Part shown: piece by piece, positions 8,173-16,083 of the stretch
Numbering within the stretch: the first letter of the stretch is position 1
Layout: every line of letters starts with the position of its first letter
Assembly (NCBI GenBank): GCA_034506175.1
Contig: JAPDQB010000049.1
Location: 1-50,638, forward strand
Direction of reading: 5' to 3'
DNA length: 50,638 nt
Source: a candidate division KSB1 bacterium
Lineage (GTDB): Bacteria > Zhuqueibacterota > Zhuqueibacteria > Zhuqueibacterales > Zhuqueibacteraceae
The notes under the pieces: model-generated
The model's database searches: none
The model's input: the letters and a program-made list of their open reading frames with translations, nothing else
What the model was told of the DNA's origin: nothing
Position numbers and translations under genes: made by a program

Positions 8173-9525
8173 TCACCGGGCTCTGATTTTGTAATAAGTC
8201 CCCTTGCCGGTCGAGCCGACCCGCTCCAAAATGCCCTTCTCTTCCAACTCGCGCAAATCTTCCGAAGCCGTGCGCTTTTTGACGCCAAACAGTTCCTGGT
8301 ATTGCTGGTTGGTGATGCGGCGATTTTTTTTCACGTGCAAAGCCGCCTGCAACTGGCGTTCGCTGATCTCCATTTCCCGCAAATTTTCTTCGGTAAAAAC
8401 ATCTTTGCGGAACGTCAGCATCAAGCCCTGGTTCTCGCGCCATTCTGGATCAGGCAAATGCAGGCTGCGGCATTCTTCGACGATGCGATTGGTGCCGCTG
8501 CCCCAGCGTTCGATGTAACCGAGATCGTAAAAAATCGACCCGATCAGCGTGTTGCGCAAAACCGATTGATGCTTGCGCTTGAGATCATCGAGGCGCAAAT
8601 TCAGCGGCAGACTGCCGGGATTCCAGATCAGCAGATTGTCGTCATAAATGCGCACTTGCGTCGCGGTCGCCGCGGCATAGTCGCGATGCGTGACGGCGTT
8701 GATCAAACCTTCACGCAGCGCCCCGAGCGGATATTCCCACACTTCTTCGCGCTGCGGCTGACCGGTGATCACCAACTTGACGGAAAGATGGCGCTGAACG
8801 AAGGCGAACGCCGCCTCGATTTGCTCGACAAGCGTGCTGCCGATTTCGGCATCATCGACGATGACGGTTTCACTTTTAAAACGACCGGCTTTGATTTTTG
8901 CCTGGGGAAAGAAAATCTGGGGGTCTTTGCCAAAAAGCAAAATCGCCGCGTTGGTCAGTCTGCCGTTGCGAATCAGACGCAATTTATCGAGAACCGTAAA
9001 CGGCGATTCATTTTTATCAATCTGGCGGCGATGGCGGGCGTTGGCGGTTTCAATGTATTTCTCAATTTTCGTCAAATCCAGATCGTCGAACGTGGCGTTG
9101 TCATTTGGCAGGCTGTCCCAACTTCGGCCGGTGGTCAACGCATGCAATTCTGCAATCTCCGCGGCGGTGAGCAAATGATTGTGCGGGCCAATCCGCTTAT
9201 AGCAGCGCCCATGCACCGCCACCGGCTTGATCGGCATCTCGGGAATCGCCAGCACCGCAACACGTTTTTCTTCCACAACATGAATTTCAGCTTCGACCGC
9301 GACGGCAGGCTCAGTCGCCAGCGCGATTTGTGTCACCCATTTTTCCAGTTCGGTCTCATCGATCGGTGCACCGGTAATTTGTCCCTCCGAAGTTACTCCA
9401 ATAAGAATCGCGCCGCCGCGTCCGCTTGCCATCGCCGCGGCAATTTCCACACATTCGGCGTCAAATTCTGCTTTGCGCGCGAGGGTGGTGCCTTCGGATT
9501 TTTGGATAAGCTCGTCGAGATTCAT
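8173..9525 (-). CDS. AlbA_2 / GHKL-ATPase / winged-helix protein (putative regulator)
   Basis: 450 residues in three parts. Residues 1-120 are an AlbA_2 (Schlafen-like) domain (AAAMASGRGGAILIGVTSEG). Residues about 230-370 are a GHKL ATPase-like domain (ALREGLINAVTHRDY, later ERWGSGTNRIVEECRS). The last 70 residues are a winged helix (ITNQQYQELFGVKKRTASED). Such proteins are annotated as putative transcriptional regulators or DNA-binding ATPases; several relatives occur in defence loci. Its ATG overlaps the stop of the nucleotidyltransferase gene by 4 nt, so the two are translationally coupled and probably act together. Confidence 0.85.
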   Translation of the reverse strand: MNLDELIQKSEGTTLARKAEFDAECVEIAAAMASGRGGAILIGVTSEGQITGAPIDETELEKWVTQIALATEPAVAVEAEIHVVEEKRVAVLAIPEMPIKPVAVHGRCYKRIGPHNHLLTAAEIAELHALTTGRSWDSLPNDNATFDDLDLTKIEKYIETANARHRRQIDKNESPFTVLDKLRLIRNGRLTNAAILLFGKDPQIFFPQAKIKAGRFKSETVIVDDAEIGSTLVEQIEAAFAFVQRHLSVKLVITGQPQREEVWEYPLGALREGLINAVTHRDYAAATATQVRIYDDNLLIWNPGSLPLNLRLDDLKRKHQSVLRNTLIGSIFYDLGYIERWGSGTNRIVEECRSLHLPDPEWRENQGLMLTFRKDVFTEENLREMEISERQLQAALHVKKNRRITNQQYQELFGVKKRTASEDLRELEEKGILERVGSTGKGTYYKIRAR

Positions 9526-10424
9526 GATATTTTGTTCCGCCAGATTTCGACATTCGTCCGCAAAGCGGCTTCGGCTTGCGGATGCGCCGCGCGAAATTCA
9601 TCCACCAAATCTTTCAATACATCATCCGACATCGGGAAAAGTCGTGCGACGCTGGCGGCAAAATCAAAATCTTTCGGGCGGCCGGCCGCGAGTTTCGAGA
9701 TAATCAAATCATGCGGATGCGGCACGATGATTTCCACTCCACTCACCGGCTCTTTTCGCTTGTCCGTGCGTTGCTGCCAATTGACTGGCGCCTGAAAAGC
9801 GTTGAGACCCACAGCATGCGCATATACGGCAAATGTTTGATCGAATGCAGACAACTCGCCAATTGAGCCATCTATGAGGGTATCCATTTTCTCATCACCA
9901 ACGGAGACATCCAATTCCCGTGAAGGCGAGAAATCCGGCAGCGGAATCTGATATCCCATTTGAAATAACCAGGGGATAATCGCATTGGCCCCAAAAACAT
10001 AAACCTTATTGACGCCCGCCACGGCGGCGGCGGCGCGGCAAATATGATCGAATTGTTCGAGCGTCATGTGTGTTTGCTTCTCGTTATTTTCTTTTGGCTC
10101 TTTGCCTTTTGCTTTTTGCTTCACAAGAACCGGCGCAAACGGTGCGCTTTGAATAAGTTGATCCCACCAGGCTTGTTCCGGCAGCGGCAGGCTGAAAAAA
10201 CTTTCGGCGCGAAAGAGCGCGTTGACATGATCGGCGTGCTTGCCCTGCAAAATCTCAATCCAGCGCTGCATGTGGGTCGGCGCCATCGCGCGCGCACGGC
10301 TGGAAAACTCCAAAGCCTTTTGGCGGGCCGATTCCTCACGCCGGCAAATCGCCAACCCTTCGCGGCAATTTTGCCAGGCACGCTGCATCAAGCGTTCATG
10401 ACGATTTGATGGTGATATTTGCAT
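9522..10424 (-). CDS. Nucleotidyltransferase-like protein (DUF6036 type) fused to a small helical partner
   Basis: 300 residues. Residues 1-90 are a helical, Arg-rich segment of unknown function (RQKALEFSSRARAMAPTHMQ). Residues about 100-118 are a low-complexity Lys/Glu linker. Residues 118-300 look like a DUF6036/AbiEii-type nucleotidyltransferase: KVYVFGANAIIPWLF, then RELDVSV (the acidic metal motif) and HPHDLIISKLAAGRPKDFDF. In relatives I would expect two separate genes; the linker DNA looks like intergenic sequence read through, and Met117 would be the old start. It overlaps the AlbA_2 gene by 4 nt. The layout resembles a toxin-antitoxin or defence module, but no function is shown. Confidence 0.7.
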   Translation of the reverse strand: MQISPSNRHERLMQRAWQNCREGLAICRREESARQKALEFSSRARAMAPTHMQRWIEILQGKHADHVNALFRAESFFSLPLPEQAWWDQLIQSAPFAPVLVKQKAKGKEPKENNEKQTHMTLEQFDHICRAAAAVAGVNKVYVFGANAIIPWLFQMGYQIPLPDFSPSRELDVSVGDEKMDTLIDGSIGELSAFDQTFAVYAHAVGLNAFQAPVNWQQRTDKRKEPVSGVEIIVPHPHDLIISKLAAGRPKDFDFAASVARLFPMSDDVLKDLVDEFRAAHPQAEAALRTNVEIWRNKIS

Positions 10425-10559
10425 GAAAATCGAACAAAATCCAAAAGCAAATTATCAAAAATTTATTTGAATGTCAAGCGACAGCGAAGATGGAAAAAGC
10501 AACGGCGCAGAATCATGAGGGAGGCTCTCTCGGAAGAACCGGGCACTTTATTCCACAAC

Positions 10560-11039
10560 TCAATTCAAATTCGCGCGCAAGCGCATGACGCCGAGCGAGG
10601 CGACTTTGTAATCCGGGCGCAGGGCGAGGGCGCGCTCGTACTCTTCGAGTGCCAGCGGCCACAGGCCTTTCATTTCATAAATGATCGCCATATTGGCGTG
10701 GGGAAATTCCGGGTTGTCGTAGCGCAGCACTTCCATCGCGCGCTTGAGGTAGGGAATCGCTTCGTCGAGCTTGCCCTGCTGCATCAAATACGCCCCAATG
10801 TCATTGTGCGGGTTGCCGAACTCCGGATCGATGGAAATCGCCCGGTGGCATTCGGCGATGGCCTCGTCCAATTTACCCTGCATGCTATAGGTCCAGCCGA
10901 GAAAGGTGTGGGCTTCGGCGGTCGGCTCGACTTCGATGGATTTTTTGTAATAGGCGATGGCCTGCTCGAGCCGGCCCTGCATTTGAAACTCGTAGGCCAT
11001 GTTGAAAAAGCGCATCGCCTCGTCTCGGAGAACGCTCAT
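10560..11039 (-). CDS. Tetratricopeptide repeat protein
   Basis: 159 residues made almost wholly of TPR units: EFQMQGRLEQAIAYYKKSIE, then TFLGWTYSMQGKLDEAIAEC, IGAYLMQQGKLDEAIPYLKR and MAIIYEMKGLWPLALEEYER, with the conserved Gly, Ala and Pro positions. The repeats form a helical scaffold for protein binding. No signal peptide or catalytic domain is seen, so it is likely a cytosolic adaptor. Start ATG 11039; an upstream in-frame TTG (11045) and a downstream Met (11015) are alternatives, and no site has a strong Shine-Dalgarno. Partner unknown. Confidence 0.8.
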   Translation of the reverse strand: MSVLRDEAMRFFNMAYEFQMQGRLEQAIAYYKKSIEVEPTAEAHTFLGWTYSMQGKLDEAIAECHRAISIDPEFGNPHNDIGAYLMQQGKLDEAIPYLKRAMEVLRYDNPEFPHANMAIIYEMKGLWPLALEEYERALALRPDYKVASLGVMRLRANLN

Positions 11040-11101
11040 AAACAAAGAAACGGTTACAAATTCTTGCGATCCAACCCGGATGAGTCGGAACCGAATTTAA
11101 C

Positions 11102-11143
11102 CACGAAGGCCAAAGACACCAAACAATCAGGTTGGCCTTCGTG
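11102..11143. repeat. Inverted repeat with 12-bp perfect arms
   Basis: CACGAAGGCCAA (11102-11113) pairs perfectly with TTGGCCTTCGTG (11132-11143) across an 18-nt loop. The right arm and its continuation (CTTGGTGTCTTGGTGG) resemble a dispersed 'accacgaaggcac' type repeat. It overlaps the last codons of the aldo/keto reductase on the minus strand and could serve as its terminator. Confidence 0.65.
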
Positions 11144-12665
11144 CCTTGGTGTCTTGGTGGTCAAACAATTTTTGCAATGAAAGCAGAACTCGATCGATAT
11201 GTTCCGCGTGCAACGCCATGATTCCATCTTCAACATACGCCGGCCGGCGCATGCCCAACAACACACTATCGACCCCGGGAACATTGAGCAAAACCCGCAG
11301 CGCCTTTTGCGATAGCGCTGTGGAAGTTTTGAGGCCGGGAACGGCTTCGTCAAGCTGTCGCGATAGCCGGTCGGCGTCTGCAGCGGCATCACGGCCATGA
11401 TAGCGGGACAGCGTGTCGATGACGGCAGCAAGGCAATCGCGATAAAACGTTTCCCACAAATCCCATTTCGCCACGCCGCCGGCTTTTTCACGCAACGCAT
11501 GCAGCGCTGTTTCGGTTTGCGGCTCGATCACGTGCTGCTTGACGTGATCCCAATGCGCCCAATTTTGAAAAAGCGTCAAGCCCTCCCGCAAATGCTCGGC
11601 CCAGGCAAAAATCGGGCGGTCAGCTTTGATGAAACGCTCCAAGTGCAGCTCGTGAAACACGGTTTGCGCAAAAGTCTTTTCGGCGGCGGCCAGGGCTTCG
11701 ATCTGCTTGGGAAAAATTTTTTCAGCTTCAGCCGGCGCGAGAGTCGGAAAGCTGGCGAGGCGCATCATCCGGTCGCCGCGCATGGCGTTGAGTGGACGAT
11801 TCACCAGCGTCCCCAGTTTTTTCTCGCGCGCGAATTCCAGCACGGTTTGCGTGCCGCCGCTTTGGTTTTTTTCAAGCATCGCGCCGGTTTCAAAAAGATT
11901 CGCCGGAAATTGAATCACGCGAAAATGATGCTGCGGCGAAATCGACTCGGCAATATCCCACAAGCGTTCGAGCGAGGTAAATTCGGGATGCGAGGCCGCG
12001 TAGGGAAATGTGTTCGACGAAACGCCGTAATAAGCCAGGCGGCTGGTGGCAACCTGCTTTTCCAAACAGACAAAAGCCTCGCGCAGACGCCGCTCATATT
12101 CTCGTCGAATCAACTCAATGTCGCCGTTTTTTCGGCGCAGCGCGTCGGTGAGAAAATACTCCGGATTGTGCAGCAACAAAACGTCGAGATGTTCGAGCTG
12201 CAAGCGCGCCAGGCTGCGAAAGAGCTGATCGCTGAGAAAATCCGGATGGATGCAATGCCAGCAGTTCTGCATGTATTTGACCATTTCCGGAAAGCCTCTG
12301 CCCTGCCGCTCGCGCGCCTGCGCCAAATGCAAATTTTGCCCCTGCACGTAGCCGGCTTTGGAAACGACGACCACTTCTTCGCGCTGCAATTCGCCGCTCT
12401 TGAAAAGCTCCTGCAAGACCCGGCCCACCAGCCGCTCACTGCTGCCGTCGGTGTAGTTGGTGGAGGTGTCGATGAGATTGATGCCGGAACGCAACGCCAA
12501 CCTCAACGCGGCGGCGTGCTCGGCGGTGATTTCGTCGACGCGATAACAGCCGAAGCCGAGGCGGCTCACCGTCCATCCGGTGCTGCCCAATTCGCAGCGC
12601 GCGGTTTCCGGCAAATGATGTCGCGCGTGATGGGCGGCGGTCATTGCTTGTGAAGCAAAAGACAT
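11127..12665 (-). CDS. Large aldo/keto reductase family protein
   Basis: About 512 residues, longer than the usual 280-350. The N-terminal barrel start is RLGFGCYRVDEITAEH; NLIDTSTNYTDGSSERLVGR supplies the catalytic Asp and Tyr, and SKAGYVQGQ the Lys region. The active-site His region is probably LLHNPEYFLTD. An inserted and C-terminal region of about 150 residues follows, ending in the normal GVDSVLLGMRRPAYVEDGI motif. The family reduces carbonyls with NAD(P)H; substrate unknown. I place the start at ATG 12665 because everything upstream in frame lies over another gene (12721-13065). The last residues (DHQDTKARRPT) are encoded by the repeat at 11102-11143, so the natural C-terminus was probably slightly different. 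Confidence 0.8.
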   Translation of the reverse strand: MSFASQAMTAAHHARHHLPETARCELGSTGWTVSRLGFGCYRVDEITAEHAAALRLALRSGINLIDTSTNYTDGSSERLVGRVLQELFKSGELQREEVVVVSKAGYVQGQNLHLAQARERQGRGFPEMVKYMQNCWHCIHPDFLSDQLFRSLARLQLEHLDVLLLHNPEYFLTDALRRKNGDIELIRREYERRLREAFVCLEKQVATSRLAYYGVSSNTFPYAASHPEFTSLERLWDIAESISPQHHFRVIQFPANLFETGAMLEKNQSGGTQTVLEFAREKKLGTLVNRPLNAMRGDRMMRLASFPTLAPAEAEKIFPKQIEALAAAEKTFAQTVFHELHLERFIKADRPIFAWAEHLREGLTLFQNWAHWDHVKQHVIEPQTETALHALREKAGGVAKWDLWETFYRDCLAAVIDTLSRYHGRDAAADADRLSRQLDEAVPGLKTSTALSQKALRVLLNVPGVDSVLLGMRRPAYVEDGIMALHAEHIDRVLLSLQKLFDHQDTKARRPT

Positions 12666-12720
12666 TTCAGGCTTTTCGATCTCCGTTTCTTCTCTTTCAA
12701 TTCGCGAAATATGCCGATCT

Positions 12721-13065
12721 TCAAATGTTACGATTCGAATCAACAGACAACTTCGCGAAAAACTCCAAAATAATTTCCGCGTCCTGCACCGGATTTTTCG
12801 AAGCGCTTTCCCTTTCCTTATTGGAGCGATCCACCAGCCGGGCTGCGGCGGCACGGACTTCGTCTGGAAAATGCGGATCCTCGGCAAGGCGATAAAGGCC
12901 GCCAATAAAGGTCGAGCCATAAGTGGCGCGGCCGGGGCCGATGCCAAGCGTTGCCTGCATCGCCATGCCGGCGGCGCGGCGGGCGCAGGTGCGGGCGCGG
13001 CCGATGTGGCCGGCGGCTTGCGCTTGACGGGCTTCGGTTATTTCGTCTTGCACGGTTCGCGACAT
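12721..13065 (-). CDS. Small conserved helical protein, HEPN-like
   Basis: 114 residues with no signal peptide, mostly helical and Ala/Arg-rich (ARQAQAAGHIGRARTCARRA, then DEVRAAAARLVDRSN and an acidic amphipathic tail). I have the impression of a family of small proteins with the 'ARxCARRAAGxA' pattern that resembles HEPN-type four-helix proteins, but the HEPN Rx4-6H motif is not clear. It lies 55 bp upstream of the aldo/keto reductase on the same strand and is probably co-transcribed. The function is unknown. Confidence 0.6.
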   Translation of the reverse strand: MSRTVQDEITEARQAQAAGHIGRARTCARRAAGMAMQATLGIGPGRATYGSTFIGGLYRLAEDPHFPDEVRAAAARLVDRSNKERESASKNPVQDAEIILEFFAKLSVDSNRNI

Positions 13066-13352
13066 GGCACTAAAAGATAAGAAAAGTCGGCGGAATTTAC
13101 AAGATTATTGTTGCAACAAAAATTCGCTTGACGGGCAGGTTCTTTGTTTTTAAATTTGTCTGTCCTCGCGCGAGGGCAGCAAACTTTTTAAGTTTTTCTT
13201 CTTAGTAGATGTGGATGATGAAAGCTTGGACTCCGTATTACGCCAAGATGCGCGCTTTCGGGCGTTCAAACATCCCCACTCTCTTGTCCATCTTGCCACT
13301 GTCGCCATGGACGCAAGAGCACACACCGGATGCTCGTACCTTTTGTCTGCAT

Positions 13353-13476
13353 GCAGGCTGGAAGCCTGCGCTACGGCATTTTCGTGGTAATGGCCCATGC
13401 CGGGTTCGGCACCCGATAATGATGAAAATCGGAGTGCCCCGCTCACAGCGGGGCAATGCTGAAGCATTGCACTCCG
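13353..13476. repeat. Cluster of short palindromic intergenic repeats
   Basis: Three hairpins sit in the 425-bp gene-free stretch 13066-13490. GCAGGCT-GGA-AGCCTGC is at 13353-13369. CCCCGCT-CAC-AGCGGGG begins at 13437. CAATGC-TGAA-GCATTG is at 13454-13469. The last two are enclosed by GGAGTGC (13431-13437) and GCACTCC (13469-13475). The whole looks like a REP/BIME-type mosaic. The rest of the stretch shows no gene I can support. Confidence 0.7.
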
Positions 13477-13492
13477 GTTTATTTTCAGAGGA

Positions 13493-13731
13493 ATGATTTC
13501 GATATTGTTGACCGTGTGATTGAGCTCGCCAAACGCAAAGATGTCAAGCCGGCGCAAATCGCGCTGGCGTGGCTGCTGCATCAACCTGGCGTCACCGCTT
13601 CCATCATCGGTGCCAGCAAAATGTATCAATTGGAAGAAGCCGTCGCTGTTTTGGAAATTCAACTTTCCAAAGAAGAGTGCGTTTTTTTGGAAGAACCTTA
13701 TCGCCCACATCCGGTGTTGGGGCATAGTTGA
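13493..13731 (+). pseudogene. Aldo/keto reductase C-terminal remnant
   Basis: An open frame matches only the last 80 residues of an aldo/keto reductase: NDFDIVDRVIELAKRKDVK, then PAQIALAWLLHQPGVTASII and GASKMYQLEEAVAVL, ending EEPYRPHPVLGHS. The catalytic barrel upstream is absent; sequence before 13490 is palindromic repeat. So the gene has lost its first three quarters, with the break exactly at the repeat cluster. It is in the opposite orientation to the large reductase at 11127-12665 and is not a piece of it. Confidence 0.8.
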
Positions 13732-13741
13732 TTTCAATGAC

Positions 13742-14779
13742 ATGGATAATCTCACCCACAGCCTCACCGGCGCGCTGGCCGCCAAGATCATTGAAACGGC
13801 CAAGCCCACCTTAATCGACGCGCCGAAACAAAGACGCCAGGCCTTCTGGCTTACGGTCGCCTCCGCCAATTTCCCCGACATCGATGTGGCGCTCGGCGTT
13901 CTCGGCGATCCCATCTTTTCCATCTCGCATCATCGCGGCCTCACACATTCCTTGCTTTTCGCGCCGGTGTTGGCCCTGGCGCCGGCGGCATTATTTTACT
14001 TTTGGGGAAAGCTGAGAAATTTCAAAACGCTTTGGCTGCTGGCTCTGATTGGAATTTGGGTTCATATTTTTTTCGATGTCATCACGCCTTTTGGCACGCA
14101 GCTTTTTGCGCCGTTTTCAACCGCCCGATATGCCTGGGACTGGATGTTTATTATCGATCCGTTTTTCACGGGGATTTTAGCCATGACACTGCTGCTCGGC
14201 AAGCTCATCAAATCTCGTCGGCAGCAGCTTATTTTCGGCGGCAGCCTTTTCGTCGTGCTGTATTTGTCGGCTGAAATCGTCAACCACAATTTTGCGTACA
14301 AGCGCATGGAGGAAGCATTGCGCCGCGAAGGCATTGCGGCAACGAAAATTTCTGCGATGCCGCAGCCGTTGAGCATTTTTCGGTGGAAAGGTTTGGCGCA
14401 AACGGAAGACGGCGTCATCGAGACGTTTTTTTCACTATTTGATCGCCAGGCGCCATTGACTCTGACCACATACCGGCATGACAGGAATGAAGCAGTTGAA
14501 AAAGCCCTGCAAGCGCCGGAAACGCAGTGGTATTTGACCTTTGCCCGCCATCCCTGGATTCATTCGGAGCAGGAGGGAAATTATCATGTCGTTGAATTAA
14601 GCGATCTGCAATTTTCCATCGACAAAAAATTATTGTATGCCGTGGGATTGACGGAGCGGCCGCTGCCGTTCATTTTGCGTTACAGTTTTTCCGCTGAAGG
14701 CAAAGCGGCGGAAATTGTGTTCAATGGAAAAAACGCTCGCCGACAAGAATCGAAGGCGCCCGGCATGAGCTCGCCGTAA
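13742..14779 (+). CDS. YdjM-like (DUF457) metal-dependent hydrolase, membrane protein
   Basis: 345 residues. The family signature is present: MDNLTHSLTGALAAK at the start, NFPDIDVAL, SHHRGLTHSLLFA and VHIFFDVITPFGTQLF supply the conserved His and Asp metal ligands. At least four transmembrane segments fall in residues 60-190, followed by a soluble 160-residue C-terminal part. Relatives include the E. coli LexA-controlled YdjM and are predicted inner-membrane hydrolases, with unproven activity. I use ATG 13742, at the conserved N-terminus, rather than the longer frame from 13520 that overlaps the reductase remnant. It converges on mtgA with a 6-bp gap. Confidence 0.85.
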   Translation: MDNLTHSLTGALAAKIIETAKPTLIDAPKQRRQAFWLTVASANFPDIDVALGVLGDPIFSISHHRGLTHSLLFAPVLALAPAALFYFWGKLRNFKTLWLLALIGIWVHIFFDVITPFGTQLFAPFSTARYAWDWMFIIDPFFTGILAMTLLLGKLIKSRRQQLIFGGSLFVVLYLSAEIVNHNFAYKRMEEALRREGIAATKISAMPQPLSIFRWKGLAQTEDGVIETFFSLFDRQAPLTLTTYRHDRNEAVEKALQAPETQWYLTFARHPWIHSEQEGNYHVVELSDLQFSIDKKLLYAVGLTERPLPFILRYSFSAEGKAAEIVFNGKNARRQESKAPGMSSP

Positions 14780-14785
14780 AATTTC

Positions 14786-15772
14786 TCATTTCGGCAGATT
14801 TGCCGCAGAACTATCGGAAATCGCCAAAGAGTCGGGCACAGGCAAACTGTCGGCAGCAGGTGCGCTGGGAAGAATGTTCAGCATGCTCTCATGCGGCGTT
14901 GGTTCGAAGTACTTTGCCTCTTCCAACGAATCGACCGCGGTGGCAGCGGTTTCGTGAGGCGATACGCCGCCGCGCAGCATGAAGCCGGTTTGCGCCGATT
15001 GCGCCTGTTCGGGCGTGATCTCGTGGGCGTTTTGCATGAGCCAGATGACGCGATGTTGCATGCGCTGAACACTCTTCAGACGTTTGAAAGGATTAAAGTA
15101 TTTCGGATTCGGCAACATGCTGGCGAGGAGCGTGGCTTCGGCGAGATTGAGAGTCGCGGCGGATTTGCCGAAATAATATCGCGACGCGGCTTCGGCGCCG
15201 TAAATGCCGTCACCCCATTCCACAATGTTGAGATACAATTCGAGAATGCGCGTCTTGGAGAGATTTTTTTCGAGACGGCGCGCCAGAATCATCTCACGAG
15301 CTTTGCGGAGAAGGGTTTTGCGTTTGTGCAAAAACGCATTGCGTGCCAACTGCATCGTAATCGTGCTGGCACCGCGCACGTAACGGCCTTTTTGCACATT
15401 CAAGCGAAACGCCTCTTTCATCATCTCGTAATTGATGCCGTCGTGCTGATAAAAAACGTCGTCTTCGCTGATGATGACGGCTTTTTGCAGCAGGGGAGAG
15501 ATTCGTTTGATCGGCACCCAAATGCGGATGGAGTCCGCCGCGCGTTTGCTCCAGTTGAGGCGGTCGGGAGTGACGGTGGATGGCGGCTGGTAGGCTTGGA
15601 TTTCCTCAGCGTCCGGCAAGCCGGCAAAGAGGAGAAGATAAACTCCGCCTGCAAGAAGGAAAATGACGAAGGAAATTTTCCCCATCCGACGCAGGCTTGG
15701 AGACAAGTTTCTTCCTCTCATCAGCGGTAAAGAAAAGCGACGCCCTGGCTGCGATTCGTTCGTCGAGGCCAT
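14786..15772 (-). CDS. mtgA: Monofunctional peptidoglycan transglycosylase (GT51)
   Basis: About 328 residues. It polymerises lipid II glycan strands on the outer face of the inner membrane. One transmembrane helix lies near residues 30-50 (KISFVIFLLAGGVYLLLFAG). The GT51 motifs follow in order: the catalytic Glu in AVIISEDDVFYQHDGI, then GASTITMQLARNAFL, ILELYLNIVEWGDGIYGAEA and ASMLPNPKYFNP. No transpeptidase domain follows. A Pro/Ala-rich tail of about 60 residues is unusual. Start ATG 15772; an in-frame TTG at 15805 directly after the upstream stop is an alternative. It is downstream of a small winged-helix gene in the same operon. Confidence 0.9.
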   Translation of the reverse strand: MASTNESQPGRRFSLPLMRGRNLSPSLRRMGKISFVIFLLAGGVYLLLFAGLPDAEEIQAYQPPSTVTPDRLNWSKRAADSIRIWVPIKRISPLLQKAVIISEDDVFYQHDGINYEMMKEAFRLNVQKGRYVRGASTITMQLARNAFLHKRKTLLRKAREMILARRLEKNLSKTRILELYLNIVEWGDGIYGAEAASRYYFGKSAATLNLAEATLLASMLPNPKYFNPFKRLKSVQRMQHRVIWLMQNAHEITPEQAQSAQTGFMLRGGVSPHETAATAVDSLEEAKYFEPTPHESMLNILPSAPAADSLPVPDSLAISDSSAANLPK

Positions 15773-15805
15773 GTCCCTGAAGGCGTTTCCTTCGGCAGGT
15801 AACAA

Positions 15806-16018
15806 TCAAGCGGAGGGCAGCGGCTTGAGGCTGATTTTCAAGGTGTTTTTGACTTGATTGAAATTCAGCTTGTCTTCGCGCGCCAGCCAGCCGAGCGCCA
15901 TCCACAGCGTTTTGTCGTCCGAGCCAGTTTTCTTTTTCAATTGCGCCGGGGACATCTCGCCGTTTTCTTTGAGCGCATGCCAAACTTTGCCGGCGGCTTC
16001 ACCAACCATGGGAATCAT
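15806..16018 (-). CDS. Small winged-helix protein (DUF2582-like)
   Basis: 70 residues: MVGEAAGKVWHALKENGEMS, then KTLWMALGWLAREDKLNF. This matches the short winged-helix family (PF10771) thought to bind DNA. The start is ATG 16018, preceded by GGAGG with 5-nt spacing; the longer in-frame TTG start would overlap that Shine-Dalgarno. The stop lies just before the transglycosylase gene, so it may be co-expressed with it. A regulatory role is inference only. Confidence 0.82.
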   Translation of the reverse strand: MIPMVGEAAGKVWHALKENGEMSPAQLKKKTGSDDKTLWMALGWLAREDKLNFNQVKNTLKISLKPLPSA

Positions 16019-16083
16019 CGTGTCCTCCAAAAAATTTAGTCCGGTTTATTATATAATAATCGCGGCGAGGAAAGTCAAGAAAA

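Noticed and set aside
8167..9795. Plus-strand open frame of 542 codons opposite the AlbA_2 gene
   Set aside because: Antisense shadow of an intact multi-domain protein; composition is not protein-like.
11397..12653. Plus-strand open frame of 418 codons opposite the aldo/keto reductase
   Set aside because: Antisense shadow; no recognisable motif.
12666..12947. N-terminal extension of the aldo/keto reductase by 94 residues
   Set aside because: It lies over the better-supported 114-residue gene and has no family similarity.
13066..13490. CRISPR-like array in the repeat-rich gap
   Set aside because: Palindromes differ from each other and are not separated by uniform spacers; no cas genes in the window.
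13150..13923. Minus-strand open frame of 257 codons
   Set aside because: It runs across the repeat cluster and antisense to the reductase remnant and membrane protein; no domain.
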